Shown here: positions 32,351 through 46,326 of the stretch, in pieces
Position numbering within the stretch: the first letter of the stretch is position 1
How the letters are laid out: every line of letters begins with the position of its first letter
Source of the DNA: Membranipora membranacea
Lineage: Eukaryota > Bryozoa > Gymnolaemata > Cheilostomatida > Membraniporidae
Direction of reading: 5' to 3'
DNA length: 60,000 nt
Assembly (NCBI GenBank): GCA_914767715.1
Contig: OU612069.1
Location: forward strand, 19,343,387-19,403,386
Notes under the pieces: generated by a model
Told to the model about the DNA's origin: nothing
Seen by the model: only the letters and a program-made list of their open reading frames with translations
The model's database searches: none
Translations under genes and position numbers: made by a program

Positions 32351-35300
32351 ATTCACGTGCCCAAAGATCTCGTGACTCTGTGGTTATTTTGAAGATGTTT
32401 TGTGACTTCTGTTGTTTTCCCGTTGTTTGATTCTCCACGGGTTGTTGCACGTGCCCAGATTTCTCATGGCCCTGTGATTATGTTTTGTTATATTTCAACA
32501 CGCCCTCAGTGCACCATTCCCTCTATTTACTACAATATTACTATTTTCCATTACCATATAGCCTGTGTCTAGATAAATCTCAATAATGATAACCTATGAT
32601 GTTTAAGCCTAAACTACCCGTCACCATGCACTGAATGCCTAAGTATGTATCCGTTGGGTCTCAGTTTAAGCTCTTAGTAATAATTGAATTTAAACTAACT
32701 TTACTTTGCTTTGTTTTACAGATTATGTGGGGTTAATGATGATTTCCTGTCTGCACAGCATGCTGGGTTAAATCTCAATGCATACTCTACTACACTATTG
32801 CCCTGATTCGATTTCATATCTATAACTCTAAAGTCCTTGGTTCTCCTATCATCAATTCGAAGTCAGCGCACAAGCAGCAAGCTCTCACAACAAGCAGGTC
32901 AAACCTATAATAATCACGCCGAAACAGATCACCATAGCTATTCAAATTGACAACATGTGGATGACAATGGAACTTATGAAAAAATATAATCAGAAACCAG
33001 TGCTATTTGTGTTATAATGTCTGGTGACCTAGAGTTCACCCTTAGTCTTAGCTTTTGACTTTTGTAAGCTCATTGTTTTTCTCCGCTTTTTGAAACTAAT
33101 AATGACCAATAATAGGTGCAAGGATAATCAGTTTTGACAGGTGTCATATTTTTATGGGATTTCTAATCCAGGTTATGATCTGTTACCAATTGTATGGTTT
33201 CGGCTCAAGGTCTGGTACAGAAATGTATTTGTTGAATATTAACTAGTTATTTATTGGTCTGCGTCTTTATATGAAATGTGATTGACCTTTAGTTTTGTAC
33301 TGTCACTTAATAATAAATCATTTGAGAATAAGGATACTTCAATACCATGTTGTGTAAGTGATTGTTGCACATTCGGAAGAAAATATGGTTGCTCTTATAC
33401 ACTAAGGTAATTATAAAACATGATGTCCTTCATGATGATTACATAAGAAAATGTCATCTGACACAACCAGCAACCAATATTGTGTAATTAACCCTGCCGG
33501 CTAAATAAATTATTTCATTATTGCTATCGTGTAGTCATAGTATAAGCCTTTACAGTTCTAGTCAATATCATACAATTGGATTGACATTGTATTCAATGAG
33601 TTTGTATTTAGATGACCAGGCAAGATATGCTGTAATGAATAGATATTGCTGTGCAAGGTAGCATCAAAATCTATATTGCGGGAGGCCCAGGTTCAAATCC
33701 CCGCCGGGGCAAATCTTTTCCTTTTGTTTCATCATGATGGAAAATGAAAGCATTCCATTCGAATTGTTGGCTCACAATTTTTGTAAGCACAGAAAACTCT
33801 TAGTAATGAATATGATGACCCGACAAAATACTTATGTTCAACTCTTCTGTGTTGTACCATACCCTACATTATATTTTGTGCAATCTGTTAATATTGGCAG
33901 CAACTGCATAAATAGAATACATCAGCTAAACTATGCTAGCAGAATTATCAGAAAACTTTGCTACTAATATAAATGTACAACATCGCTCCCAAGATGAGCG
34001 AGGAATTACTTTGTATCAACTGTCCTACATGCCTAACTGGAGAGAAGTGATATGTGAATGAGGCCATATTATCCACAGAACCACTGACTACTGAAAACAT
34101 GCTGACTGATGCTAAAAAAACTCAAACATGGTGTCGCAGCAAGTAGTATGAGTACTGATTATTGGCATAGTCTAAACTACGCTCCTTGTGATTATTGAGA
34201 GTGAATGGCTTCCAGCTTTTTCTATTTGTTGGCCAAGATGCTCTGAGCATGGAGTTAGCTCTGAATGTTATGGTATGTGGGCTGAGGGAGGCAAAGGTAA
34301 ATCAACTATCGTAAGCCTGGTATATATTCATTACCTGTCTACAAAGGAGCTCTTGATGTTATACTATATCATTCTCAGCCATCTCAGTTATATGGTGTAC
34401 AGGAAACAATTTTGGCATAGTTCTCTCTCACTCTTGGATGGTAGTCCCCTAGTAGGTGTTGGCACTAGTACAGTAGTAGAGTAGTGGCAACACCGTTTAA
34501 TGTAATAAATTTTAATCTGTCAGCTTGAGTGCCACAAGCAGGGAGGTTGGCCAATAACAGGCATAATTACATAACTACCTTGATATCCTTGTTGTCAAAA
34601 TTTTTAATTGTTCAATTTAGTATAATTAACACTGTTTGTTAATCCTTCACACACATTCCATTGCACTTGTAGCAAGTCATCATGACATACCTGTAGAATC
34701 AGAAAGACAGGAGTCATTGTAAGCTGACCTAACTTCCTGTCTTTTGCTGCTGATAATGAATGCCGCGAGTTTTGCATTTCGCGAATATTCATTTTTATAA
34801 TGGTGGTTGTTCGGGTGTAAGTGCAATCATGATCATTCTTTGACGGAAGAGTGAGGGGGCGGGAAGTTGTAACATTTCATGCAAAATACTGGATAATTGT
34901 CCAAATTCAATTTGTATATTTTTATCAAATTATTTCACCAAACTCTGCTTCAAAGCTCATCATTGTACAGAGTTATTATGCCAAGAATGAGATTGCCTCG
35001 CAAAAAAACCTTAAATTCTCTGGCGGTCTTATTCTCCAGTATTTACAAAAAAATTTCATTGATTTTCCGCGCTTCTTGGTCAACTTTAAGAGTTGAGCCA
35101 GCATTATATGATAATCTGTGTGTTTATCCACAGGGTTGTCCATTTTTAAATCTACTGGTACCTTATAAGTTCTTTGAAGGTCGCCTATGAATGCCAGTGT
35201 AAACAAAATTAACATTCTGACTGGCTTATCTTGATCATGACTTCATGGGTAAATAACTTGGATACCAACAATACATCCAATTATGCTTGGCTAAGATGTT

Positions 35301-35530
35301 GATGTCAAGTGAAAGGTAAACAATTGGCAAATAGACACTGTGAGAATCTTGTTCAAATTCAATAATAAGCTAATCTGCATCTTTATATACTACTGAATCC
35401 CTAAAATACATCCCTACAGATGAAATTATAAATTCAATGCATGGATATTTTCCCAACTGCTTTGTCATCCAATCAATCAGAGATTAATAAAAAAATAAAT
35501 TTTCTAATCAAAAAATTGTGGTTACTACCT
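32351..35530. other. No gene recognised; one tRNA-like fragment
   Basis: Only short ORFs without splice context. The tRNA-like sequence at 33670-33712 is listed separately. Confidence 0.35.
33670..33712 (+). repeat. tRNA 3'-half-like sequence (B box), SINE or tRNA pseudogene
   Basis: GCGGGAGGCCCAGGTTCAAA continues TCCCCGCCGGGGCA. The B box GGTTCAAATCC is perfect. No matching 5' acceptor strand or A box is found 70-80 bp upstream, so it is not a complete tRNA gene. Confidence 0.5.
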
Positions 35531-35534
35531 TGAA

Positions 35535-35630
35535 AGCATACAGTTGTGCTCCCCTGTGCATGAATGTAACACTTCCAAATGCACCTAAAATGTCCACTGC
35601 ATTTTCTGGCTGCCAGAACACAACAACATT
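35535..35630 (-). pseudogene. Partial copy of the 46327-46538 exon
   Basis: On the minus strand FWQPENAVDILGAFGSVTF followed by QLYAFK|GTAGTA lines up with FTNPEHATKIVSAFGSIRL followed by ETFAFK|GTGAGA at 46327-46538, including the splice donor position. A TAA lies upstream in frame, where the intact exon is open, so this copy is truncated or broken. Confidence 0.5.
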
Positions 35631-35866
35631 TTCTTAATGCTTCAATTTACAACGGGTTTAGTCATTTATCCAATGTGTTTTGGTGATGTTCAGCTATTGA
35701 AATATCTTATCAGTTCCAAGACAGAGATCTCCAGATGTCGAGTCTCATCATCAAGGTCGACTTATGCAGATTCAGATAGTAAAAATTGATTTTATCCACA
35801 AATTTATGATAAAGAAGAACATTCTGAAATTTCTTGTTTTTATTTGATCAAGTCATTCTTACTCAC

Positions 35867-36095
35867 GTATAGATAGAATTTTGACACATGTACCATTGGT
35901 ATACACCTTAAACTCCCTGTTCTCTACACCTTCATGAGTTGCTACTAGCCAGTCATCACAGTCTTCTTCTTCCCGATCAGAATCCTCTACCCTTCTTCTC
36001 AGTACTTCTTTGTGGAATTCGATATAATAAATTGTTAAAGGTCGGTGAACATTAGTATGTGCATGACTATTGCCCCGTCGAGCTCTTTGACCCTT
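35867..36095 (-). CDS. Candidate internal exon with acidic linker
   Basis: Open frame on the minus strand ending at a consensus donor (ATAC|GTGAGT). The peptide includes FHKEVLRRRVEDSDREEEDC and WLVATHEGVENREFKVYTNG. The 5' boundary is unclear: AG sites exist at CCACAAAG (near 36010) and ACTGAAAG (near 36093). Composition and donor support coding; no family recognised. It lies between two other minus-strand exon candidates and may be part of the same gene. Confidence 0.42.
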
Positions 36096-36369
36096 TCAGT
36101 TTTGGTGAATAAACTTGTTATACTCATGATACTTGACCCCTTTCTAATCAACGGAACATGACCAAGTGAACATCAAAGAGGTGCTTGATATGAATACTTT
36201 CATATGAAAATAAAAAATAGGGTTTATTATAATAAATTGATAATATAAATGTATATGCTGCAAAAAAATATATTATAATCACTAAACATAGAGCAATATA
36301 TTTTTGTATTATGAATAAATAGCATTATTTTCAGACAGTTCTAAGTACTCAAACCTATATCTTTCTCAC

Positions 36370-36436
36370 CTCTTTCTCCCCTCAATCTCTTGCTTGGTTT
36401 GAACTGGCTCCCTGTTGCTTGATGTGATGTCATTCC
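36370..36436 (-). CDS. Candidate 67-nt exon
   Basis: The acceptor ACTTTGCAG and donor AAAGAG|GTGAGA frame 67 nt. One frame gives a basic FKPSKRLRGER, faintly like the KPSKRKK segment of exon 3 of the 50-59 kb gene. Short; function unknown. Confidence 0.33.
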
Positions 36437-39337
36437 CTGCAAAGTTTAATCTAGAATAACTTACACATAGAGTCAGAGACATCCAAGCATTTTCTCAACT
36501 GCCGCAGCATATTTAATCACCACTTACCTCATTGTGAAATATATTCTTAGGGCAAGGCTGCAACTTTGCCCTTGCAGATCTAGCTTACAGTTTTGAAGTG
36601 TGTAGCATTTCAAGTTAATGTTTCGCTCTAATGTAGAGCAGGAATAACTCAAATAAACTGGGTTGAATACGACATATATGGTTGAACAGATTAGATTTAT
36701 GCTAAGCTATCCAAATCATCAAACATTGAGCTAAACTGTCTAGGTCCTGTCTCCAAAACTTATTTTCCTTTGTGAAATTGTTAAAAAAATTCATCAATAT
36801 CAAGATCATTGATATACTGTCAGACTTCCCCTGCAGGCATTGCATTGCGGAAACCTCCACTCACATCGTATGGTCCCATACACAAGCTATTTTTAAAGCT
36901 CACAGTTTGTATAGGGACATTTTCACCTCATCAATGGCATCTGGCTGTCTATGAAGGTGAGTGAGTAAAAAATTAGTAAAGCTGGTCTTCAGCTAAAATC
37001 AATTTCTGGGGTTCTGTTTTATTGCCAAGTCATAGTCAAAACTTCCATCAATAACACGTATTTGCATCTGTTTCAGCACTCCTTCTAATTAGATACTAAT
37101 AGATAGTATATAACTGAGAGGAGGGTTGAAGCAGAAAGAAACCTTTTAGTTTCCTTCTTGTAGGGTTCATCAGTAAAATACGACTGACCTGACTTCAGAA
37201 TCTGGTTCAAGTTTATTTGACCGAATTAAATTAAATTGGGAATAATGATAGGCTTGTACATACCATGTAAAAATACTTACGATTAAAGGCTCATATATGC
37301 CAGCAGTAGTATTCATGGAATGCTCTATTATATCTCATGTCTCATATATCTCAGTCAGGCTGATATAATATCTTAGTTTGCTTTTCCTGTACATGATTCA
37401 TGTACTGTTTTACTTTCAACTTTACCTTTTTGCATTCAATTGCATGACTGGTTTTGTAATTTTTGACCTCCAAGACCTTTATAAACTGTTGTCGACCTTT
37501 TAATATTGATCCAATGTGCAACTAGCAGTCACTGTTGCATGCATAGTTATGAAATGAAGGGAAACATGGTGCATAGTATTGAATTTTTTTGTGTGCACAG
37601 TGACATGAATATAGCAAACTGTAAACGACATTGTCATAAGTGCAACAAAGACATAGATGTGACAATGTATGTTTTACTTAGCTAGTCTTGCTGAAAGAAC
37701 AGATGAATCTGCTGTTGAAATTTGTAACAAAACATAAAACTGAGGCAGTTGTCATTGCTACATATTAGTCAAGCTGTTCGATGTTTAATAACAAATCTGT
37801 GCTATCAGCTTTGGGCTATGTCAACTTGTAAGTGTTTTGCTGTCTATTAATTTGTGTCCAAAAAAAATGCCACTATTGTTATTGTGATCCATTTTAGAAT
37901 ATTCATAATATTCTCCTTCACAAATAAAGAAAACATCATCATATTTGAGAATTTATTTCTTTTGCTCAATTTGGTCCGATTTAATCTGTTGATGGAGTAA
38001 AATACAAGACCAGAGGATGGTTCTTTTTACACTGTTTATTGTAATTTAAGAAGTTAAAAATTCTCTCATTTTCTTGTTTGGGCATTTTAGGGTCAGAGGA
38101 AAAAGAAAAAATATCAATGTCTCATCATTTTGAATGTTGCCAATAATTTTTTGAACTTCAAATGAGAATATTTTTACAATACACTCTGTTATATCTATAC
38201 AAAAAAGTTATCTACATGATTATTTATTAAACTATAAAATCGAATATCATAATGCTCACCCTCACACACAAAATAAGATATCACCATCATCGTAAATATA
38301 TTTTTCTTATTTGTTAAATTCAGGTCAAATTTCATCTGTTGGTTAAGAATGATCTGAAACATAGAGTGATGATTTTGCATTATTTATTGTGATGATAGAA
38401 GTAAAGAAATGGAAAAACGTTATTACTATCTTGGTAGGGCAATGTAGGGTCAAAGAAAGAAGATGAAGTAATTATGCAAAATTTCAAGAACCATCTTCAG
38501 TGGGGCTCCCTGCACACAATGCTGTCTTCAATTTCTTCAGAGAAAATAGAGCATTCTTCAATTTTAAAACTCTAATCTTCAGAGTTAATTCTTCAAAACA
38601 ACTGGACTCGACATAAAACTGTTGTACCTAAATGCCTGTGAGAGCTGAGCCAGCAAGTTAATTAGCTAATGAAGGTGATCATTTTTTTCTAGACAATCAA
38701 TGCACCTGGTGGGGCTCAAAGCCAGGATCATGTGATCCAAAATCAGTAACACTGATGGGTTTTGGCAGGGAGTTTGGGACAAAACTCCCTGGTTTTGGTT
38801 TGTTGTTGTGTGGAGTTGTCGGGTCAAACAAACAAACCCAACCTGAGTAGATAACTCCAAGTTGTTTGACTGAATCCAGTCTACTTGATATTGGGAAATC
38901 TTCTATTGATTTTTCATTTAGATCTTTTCTTCAAATTTAAAACACTCAATCTTCAATCTTCAGTAAAATACGCGGGGAGCCCCTTCAATGTCTCATCATT
39001 TCTCACCAACGCAAACAGAAAACCAAAATAAATTACTTAAAACAACCTCACTTGAATAAACACTTTCCAGTGATTTAAATTGCAGTCATTCATGTATTCT
39101 TACTGACTCATCTCTGATTAATATGATGATAGAAGAACAATAACATGTGATTTTTATATCCCACAGGTAAGTACAACTGAAAGTGGGACAAAACTTAAAC
39201 ATCTGGTTTGCAGAGTTGTGTCATGTAGAGTGTCATTTACACTTGTAGCATATTTCTTGTAAAGTATGCCAACAGCTCTTTTTCTCTTTATGACTATAAT
39301 AACTATAGTTCATTATGTGCTACAAACTCTTGAGAAA
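36437..39337. other. No gene recognised
   Basis: AT-rich, with runs near 37860 (A) and 38096-38110 (A/G). No exon-like frame found. Short ORFs at 38195-38380 and 38666-38860 look like chance. Confidence 0.35.
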
Positions 39338-40295
39338 AGTATTGTCCCTGTCATATAGTGAGGGAAAGCTAGAAGTAAACTTGTCGTTACTTACTGTGAA
39401 TATGTACAAAGCAAATTATCAGAGCAGTATCATAATATGTTAAATTTAGGTTGGATTGATTAGGTTTAGATGGTCGCAGAATTGACACATACACGCACAT
39501 CCACACTCTCTAGGTTGACAATTCCAGCTATTGTGTTTAGTGGTTTGCTGTGATGGGTAAAATTTGAGAACACTACAGAAACCCTTTATACCTCAGGACT
39601 GCTCTTCGGTAGTAGTTCGAGAAAAGGTGGTTTGTCCAACAGGCAGCACAATATACTGTAATTTTTGTTCAGGTGTCCATCAAACAACAACTTAGCATAA
39701 CAATTTTATTGTTGAAGGAGAAGTCCTGACACCGTAAGAATGTTAGCACAAATGACTGAAGAGAAAAGAGAAACATTTTGTAGACCTAAACCTTCAAAGA
39801 GGAAGAAGAATGAAGTATGGCTAACAAAAGACCAGTTTGCAGGTAAACTTAACTAACTGTAGGGCAAAAGGTTGTTGGTCTATTTGTAAAGATAAAGTAA
39901 ATGATGACTGTTTGGTGCCTGTTTCAGTTTTTGGCAACTTGATGCGCACATAGTAACATGAATTGTTTGCAAATATCACCAAAAAGGAGCTGATAGTCCA
40001 AGTCACACCAGTTTTTTTGAAAAAGATGACCAAGAGCACAACACCTTTTTGAATAAAAGCAATGTATTGTATTTCCTGCCCTGCTACAGACTTTAGGGTA
40101 ATTGAGTGTACCACTCAAGGCTATAACTGCTACAGATAGTGGCTTTGTTTGTTAGTTTGTTATTTTTAATCAATTATTAAAGCAATCTGTTATCATATAT
40201 TTGTAAACATGACATGATTGGCTTGATTTATTTGCAATCTAGCTGTGTTTTATTATCAAATATTAAGCAAACTTTGGTTTACTTTTGCATTTGGT
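39338..40295. repeat. Duplicated block, partner of 52006-52955 plus 57815-57910
   Basis: Shares AGTATTGTCCCTGTCATAT, GAGGGAAAGCTAG and all of the following exon with the 52-kb copy. After about 40195 it matches 57818-57910 instead. It therefore shows the arrangement without the ~4.9 kb that separates those two blocks in the other copy. Confidence 0.75.
39739..39842 (+). pseudogene. Duplicate of exon 3 of the 50074-59638 gene
   Basis: Almost identical to 52385-52488, open in the same frame, with the same GCAG|GTAAAC donor. Differences include Gln for Arg (MLAQMTEE) and NEV for HEE. No neighbouring exon 2 or exon 4 copy was recognised, so it appears to be an orphan exon rather than part of a working gene, though a gene with diverged exons is possible. 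Confidence 0.5.
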
Positions 40296-41608
40296 CTTTT
40301 CAATCACATAAGATAGAGTTAACCATTAATCCATGGGATAGGCTGTGCCTGATTATCATCTACCCATCTTGACTTAATCTATTTTTTTATGCATTTACTT
40401 TCAACCAGGAGCGACAGTTACTCCTTGCTTTCAATAGATATTTTATAACACCGGCACAGTGGACAGGGCAACAAACAAAATTGGAACAAATACGGCTAAA
40501 TGTAGGTAGTTGATGATGCAAATAACTTTGTTAAAATAACTGACTTTGACATTGGTTGCAGCAACTCTCCTGATTATTCAACTAGCACACCCCATATCAT
40601 TGGCAGACACCATCAGAGTTTAGTACCAAGACTGGAAGACAACAGACCTATCCATAATCTGCATCATATGTCCTTACTCCTTTCATGTGATCATGTTATT
40701 AGGGCAAATAGCCCATCCTCTTTCACTTTTACCATGGACACCACAACTTAAGATGGTATAATTATGATCATCTCTCACCCAAGTTCCGAATCATATTCTT
40801 ATGCTTGACACCAACTGCCGCCAGATGCACCATGTCTGAGGCTACAACAGTATCAATTAACTCACACAACTTCCTAACAGGTCAGTTTAATTTGAATATG
40901 AGGTGAGGTTCAAGTTATCAAAACATCGCAACAATATCATTTAATTTGAATCGAAAGCTCTAATAGCGTTTATTGGGGATATCAGCCTGCCGCATTGTTT
41001 AGAACAGTTGTTCACATTAAAACTACAGGACAAATATCAGGGCTCTCAACCAGGGAGGATTCAACTCATTTGCGTTTTGCATTACCATGTGTCAGGAAGT
41101 GGTCTTTCAAAGGTGCGAAATGCCCTGTTCATAACAGCTGAGGATAAGGATGCTATGTAAGCCATCCTAACAGGTCCGGTCGCTGAAGACTAGAGGGCAA
41201 TTCAGGGGTCTGCAGATGAATCATATTTTTTTTTTAAGATTAAGGATCATCATCATTATCACTATTAGCTGCATCCTGGTTATTGTGTTTCATATATTAC
41301 AAAATAAAAATTTCTTTAATATCATACAATTAGACTGAGAGGAATTCCCCATCTTATATGACTACTAGGTTATAAATCATAGTCCAAAACACCCTGAATT
41401 GCCCCAGTCAAACCCAAAGATCTGAGTAACTCTGTGTGGTTGAGAGCCCTGACAGTAGTTATATGCAGGGTCAATGAAGAGTATTAAAGAGTAATGTGAC
41501 CATGGTTTATATTTAATTCACAGGGAGGATAACTCTGATGTATAAAGAACGGGTATCTTCCAGTCAAGTCATATTTTGATGCTCCTGTAGATAGGTGGTA
41601 GAGTTGTA
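40296..41608. other. No gene recognised
   Basis: No convincing exon or repeat seen. Confidence 0.35.
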
Positions 41609-41763
41609 TTATATCACCTCCTGAGTTAGAGTTTTGTCAAGCACATCTTGAATGATTGCAGCAACTTTGTTATCATGCTCTTGTTGGATCCTTACATCAT
41701 CCTGCTCAGGTGGGGGGGGGGGTGTCAGCCCTGGATTGGGTGAGCTCAGTGTGAATTCTGCAT
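41609..41763 (-). CDS. Candidate terminal exon with oligo-proline encoded by C11
   Basis: The acceptor ACCTACCTAAG opens a frame entered in phase 1: AEFTLSSPNPGLT, then five Pro, then EQDDVRIQQEHDNKVAAIIQ and LDKTLTQEVI before TAA. An uninterrupted run of 11 C codes for the Pro tract. Frame integrity through 51 codons and the helical C terminus support coding. Upstream exons not identified; the minus-strand exon at 46327-46538 is a possible part of the same gene. Confidence 0.45.
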
Positions 41764-43546
41764 CTTAGGTAGGTTTTTCTCCATACGTTGAAGAAGGTGG
41801 TGTAAGATTGGGTTTGCACAGTCTGGTTATAACAAGCCTGTCAAAATAACCAACTTTTATAACACACAACCAACATGATCATGGACGGAAATTGCCTCTC
41901 TATATTGAGAATATGTGTTGAACCCTCATGTTCTGCTTGTGGAGCAAACCAGGATGACCACTTTTGCCAAAATACAAAGACATCAGGAGATTAAGCAAGG
42001 CAAGCATGGTACTGGAACTTGTTCTCTACTCAACAGTCAACAGTTCTAGGGCCTTTGAGCACAATAGCAGTCAGGAATGGCCTGACCGTTAAGGTTGAAG
42101 ACTTGTGAACAAATGTTCCGGGTGACATTTTCTGATTTGGCACTGGCAGGCCAATCATCCTAGCCAGGTCTATTGTGAAAGGGAATATGTGCCGTGGGGA
42201 TTTTGAACTAACTGGAAGGGACAATACCATGTTATCATATTTTCATGTGATCAAACAAGAAGGAATACATGATAGAGAAGATGATTGAACTGTAAGCATT
42301 AGGCGTTATGAAATCAGTTGACGCTACACAGATAACATGTCCAAACAAACAACTTCACCTCAGAGGTTACAATCAAATGCGGAATGTTTATAATCATTCT
42401 TTTCTTATTTTGTCTTATCGGTCAGTGATCAATAAAGAGTAAGGTTAACAGGGATATTGTTACTGTTGTATTGAGCCAGCAAAAATGAAAATGGGCCGAG
42501 CTACTGAAATTTCCCTAAATTCGGGTACGAGTCGGGTCGAGTCAAAAAGAGCGCGTGAAATGGATTTACATTATGACTTCATAAGTCGATGTCCTACTCC
42601 GACACTGTGTTTAGATATCCCAATTTAAAAGAATGATGGATATTCATCCACTAATCACTAATGCAATTAGCTAATAGTACATGTTAAGTTTGATTCAGTT
42701 TGTAACATATCATCTAGAGATAATGAACTAAGTAGAGACCAAGTTTCATCAAATTCTGTCAAGTATTTATCAAATTATAGATGTCTGAAAAAGCTTTATG
42801 TAGTGTTTGTAAGCCGGTCATAATAATCGCAGCAAAAGCATGACTAATAGCTATGTTTTATGATGGTATAGTCTCTATTTCACACTAGGTCTCAGGTTCG
42901 AGTCCAGGTGCACGCAGTATTTTGCCCATCACTCTAGTAGCTGAGACCCGTAAGGATGTAGACCTCTGACCCGACTTGACCCTAACATGACCCGAACACA
43001 GAAAGCTGAAACCCAACCCATTGACTCGACCCTGAATACAACACTAGATATTGTGCAAAAGGTTTCAAAGAGTCATTTAGCAGTTGACCATTTTCATCTT
43101 GTCAAGCATCATCAGTTCGAGTGGTAAGCATAAGTGAGGATCATTATCATACTATTTGTTTTATTTGACCAAAAGTAACACAATTGACTTTACTTTCTTG
43201 CCCAGAAAAGCTAGCACATCTTTTCTTTGTGGAGTAGGGAAAACAAGATTCGGAGTAATTTCGAATCCGACGCCAAAGGGATTGTTTAGTGTTATCCAAA
43301 CAGATATTCTCGCAACATGTTACCTGAGTGAATTCTATGCGAGATGCTGCCTGGTTGTACACACTACATTTATTGCAGCGATTAGATGGTTGCAGATGAT
43401 GGCAGTTGGGTTGCACTGCTCTGCAGTTGGATTGGAATATTTCCGAATTTCCAGACAGCTTAAGATGGGGAAGAAAATTGATTTCTGTCGTCTCTCAGTA
43501 GTAACAACGCCAGTGTTATCCATCTTCGTCTATTTCTATTTCTATT
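41764..43546. other. No gene recognised; B-box-like sequence at 42889-42910
   Basis: GGTCTCAGGTTCGAGTCCAG contains a perfect B box (GGTTCGAGTCC), suggesting a tRNA-derived SINE remnant, but no A box is evident. A minus-strand ORF at 42030-42230 lacks further support. Confidence 0.3.
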
Positions 43547-43549
43547 CAT

Positions 43550-44038
43550 CTATTTTTTACTCAACTCGCAACACTTGCTTTGATTCGTCGTCTGACCAGG
43601 GTTTGTAGAGGTAAACTTAAACTCTTTTAACCAGGATTTTGTTTTGTTGCATGCAGTGCAATCTGTCATCGAACAATTTTCATGGGTTACCATTTCCATC
43701 AATGGAGCAGCTAGTGATTGAGCACATATTTTTCCTGAACTATCATTTTTTCCCTTCTCATCGGACACAGTTTATGTTTGACAGTAGCATACTCCGGTCT
43801 CAATTTTGGACCAATCTTCAGAATCTCTAGTATTGATAATGAAAATTGTCTTCAGCTCACATTTTTGTACCGTTGATACTGCATAAGATCCATCAGAAAT
43901 CAAATTAGAGAGAGTTTCTGACGCGTGCTCTTCTTCTGACTTTTTTGGATTAGCCATCATGTGTTTTTCCTTAGCCTCAAAATGTGAACTAACTAAATCA
44001 ACTTGCTTAGCGAGTGATTCTCGAGATATTCTTCTCAT
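43550..44038 (-). pseudogene. Interrupted Cys-containing reading frame, unknown
   Basis: A minus-strand frame runs 163 codons from 44038 to 43550 with a single in-frame TAA (43772-43774). The first half is charged (KQVDLVSSHFEAKEKHMMAN); the second has NCSMTDCTACNKTKSWLK and a late CC pair, resembling a small zinc-binding module. Further Cys-rich sequence lies at 43147-43416 (CNKCSVYNQ). Either a decayed gene or two exons separated by an unseen intron. Confidence 0.3.
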
Positions 44039-46326
44039 TAGCGACTTGGGAAATTATTTTCTAACAAAACCTGTCCACTTAACTGCAGTGTCTATTGGCT
44101 CCTTTTCCTTCCTGTTGCTAATTCCAACTTTGTTCTTCCGGTGCTTTAAAAAGTTGAAAAAAGCATATTGTCAATTTTTTATTATTTAGAACATAAGCTT
44201 GGCACTGTATGAAGCTAATGAAAGTCTAAAATCATTGTACATCTCAGGACATTGACAAGATGGCGTTATTCAGCTTAAAGTGTATGACATATTAGTGCGC
44301 CCTCTTCTTTATCATTGAACAATGATCTGATGTAGTTACTTTTCACAGGGATAGAACTCAGTTTGGTATAAAAATTCAAAAATATTGTGCTCTTCATGCA
44401 TTGGTCTAGATAAAAACCTTGATATTATTGTCAATAACTCTATGTTGAGGTGGTGATACATTCACAGATAAATGATATCAGCTTTCCTATCATATTATGT
44501 TAAAGTATACCCAAAGACCAATGCATGTTTTATTCAGGCAGTTACTTATAATAAAATAATATTGTCGGATTTGCATGGAAAAGATCAATGCCTCATAAAA
44601 AGAAATATAACTCTCATTCTCTTCATTGCGATGTTAAAGTCTCCCAGATGTGAAATACAAGCACTTCCTGGAGACAGTGACATCATATACAGAGAACGAG
44701 AGTTACCTTCCTTTAGAGGAGGCACTCTTTTCACAATCAATTATTCATGCAAAGTAGAGCATTCAATTCTTTTAGCATGAAAATCTGTCAAAATTGTGTC
44801 CTGAATATCAACATAAAAATCTAGATCCGAGCATATCAGGGGCTAATAAAGCCCAGCTTTGCTATCCGCAGCATTGAAGAAATGCTTCAGAATAAACAAA
44901 GACAAAATTGGAAAGGCTGCAAAAGAAATTGAGAAGCCACTTTCTGGTTGGGCAAAAAAAATATGTATACAGATTGCAGACAATAACCTGCAATAGCAAG
45001 ATCATTTACCTTTTAAGCGCTCTTTTCACATTCTAATTTGAGATTGAGTCAGGAATAAAGGTGTTCAGAGTAAAAAAAATCAGTCATAATAGTGAAATCT
45101 CAAACTGTTGTGTTGACAGAACAATTACACATGTTTGTCAGATAAGTTTCTGGACAACCATATAGTTATAAGATTTTGCATGTATTTGTACTCGCTTCGC
45201 ACCTTGGCAAACCCTCAGCCAGGCAACCCTGTGTTTTTCATTTATAAAGTATGTTCAGTTTCAGTGGGTGAATCTATTATGGCATAAGATTTTTTTACTC
45301 TCAAAATTTGATACATCACTGCATCTTGTTATAACATTAACAGTTCAACCTTACTGTTATTACTTGGATGTATTTTCCTTCAATTTTATCACAAAAATAA
45401 ATGGTGATACATTCATTTAGATAAAGTGTATAATACACCTTGGTTACATAACTTGCTTGTTTTTCAATCAGTTTGAGAACGGTGGGATGCCAGCTAAACG
45501 GGTTTTATGATCATTGTATATAATAATACATCGTCTTGATTTAATCCCATGACCAGTTTTGGATATTATAGAAAGGAGTGATCATGAGCAAGTCTAACAA
45601 AGCATTGTATTTCTAAACATTAGTACTACTCAACAGGAAACTGTCATAATGGTCTTGTAAAAGTACCAATTTTAGAAAGTTTGCTTGACATCCGTGCTTC
45701 CTGTGGTGTTGCGCACCAGATGAAAAATCATATTTCATGCATTGGTGATTAGTTCATTTAGTTCGCTTTGGTTTAATGGATGAGGATTCAATGTGATGCA
45801 AGCCTTATGCAGTTGAGACAATTCATTCACTGCCGGAGACCCCATGCTACATGTCACAAATAATAAATAACATTGGTATCAATAATATTTTGAATTGCCC
45901 TCATTGTCAGTGAAGTAAATAATCTGTCTTTTCTGTGTGTGGCTTGCATCACCTTAGATTTCAATCGATTAAAACAAGGCGACCTAAATATGCGAATAAC
46001 CAAAGACACAAAAGAAAAAGGTTTCTTCCTCTGGTGTGCAATGCCACAAGATCCAGAAATAGCCCCTCATGGGTGCTTCAGAGGCCTCTTGTAAACATTA
46101 TGCAGTTGAAAGTCTGAAATGAACCATAGTATCTGCAACTCGTCGTCCTAAAAAGTCCTCCTTAAAAACGATTATCCTGCCAAAATAGCGCAACGACATG
46201 ACATGAGGTAATGTTAAAACCAATGTTTTCAGAAACAGCATTCGATTACCTTTCCAACGATATATGAAATGTCAAAATCGGTCAACGTTGGTATCATAAC
46301 CTTAAATTCAATGCTGTGGTTCTCAC
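44039..46326. other. No gene recognised
   Basis: Short ORFs (44472-44780, 45935-46117) have no splice or domain support. Confidence 0.35.

Noticed and set aside
33670-33712. Complete tRNA gene
   Set aside because: Only the T arm and 3' end are recognisable; no pairing 5' acceptor strand, D arm or A box upstream.
34851-35215. Overlapping ORFs on both strands
   Set aside because: Three frames are open at once over a low-complexity stretch; no splice or domain evidence.
43156-43608. Plus-strand 150-codon ORF
   Set aside because: Composition is not protein-like and the minus strand carries Cys-rich frames over the same bases; no start context or motif.
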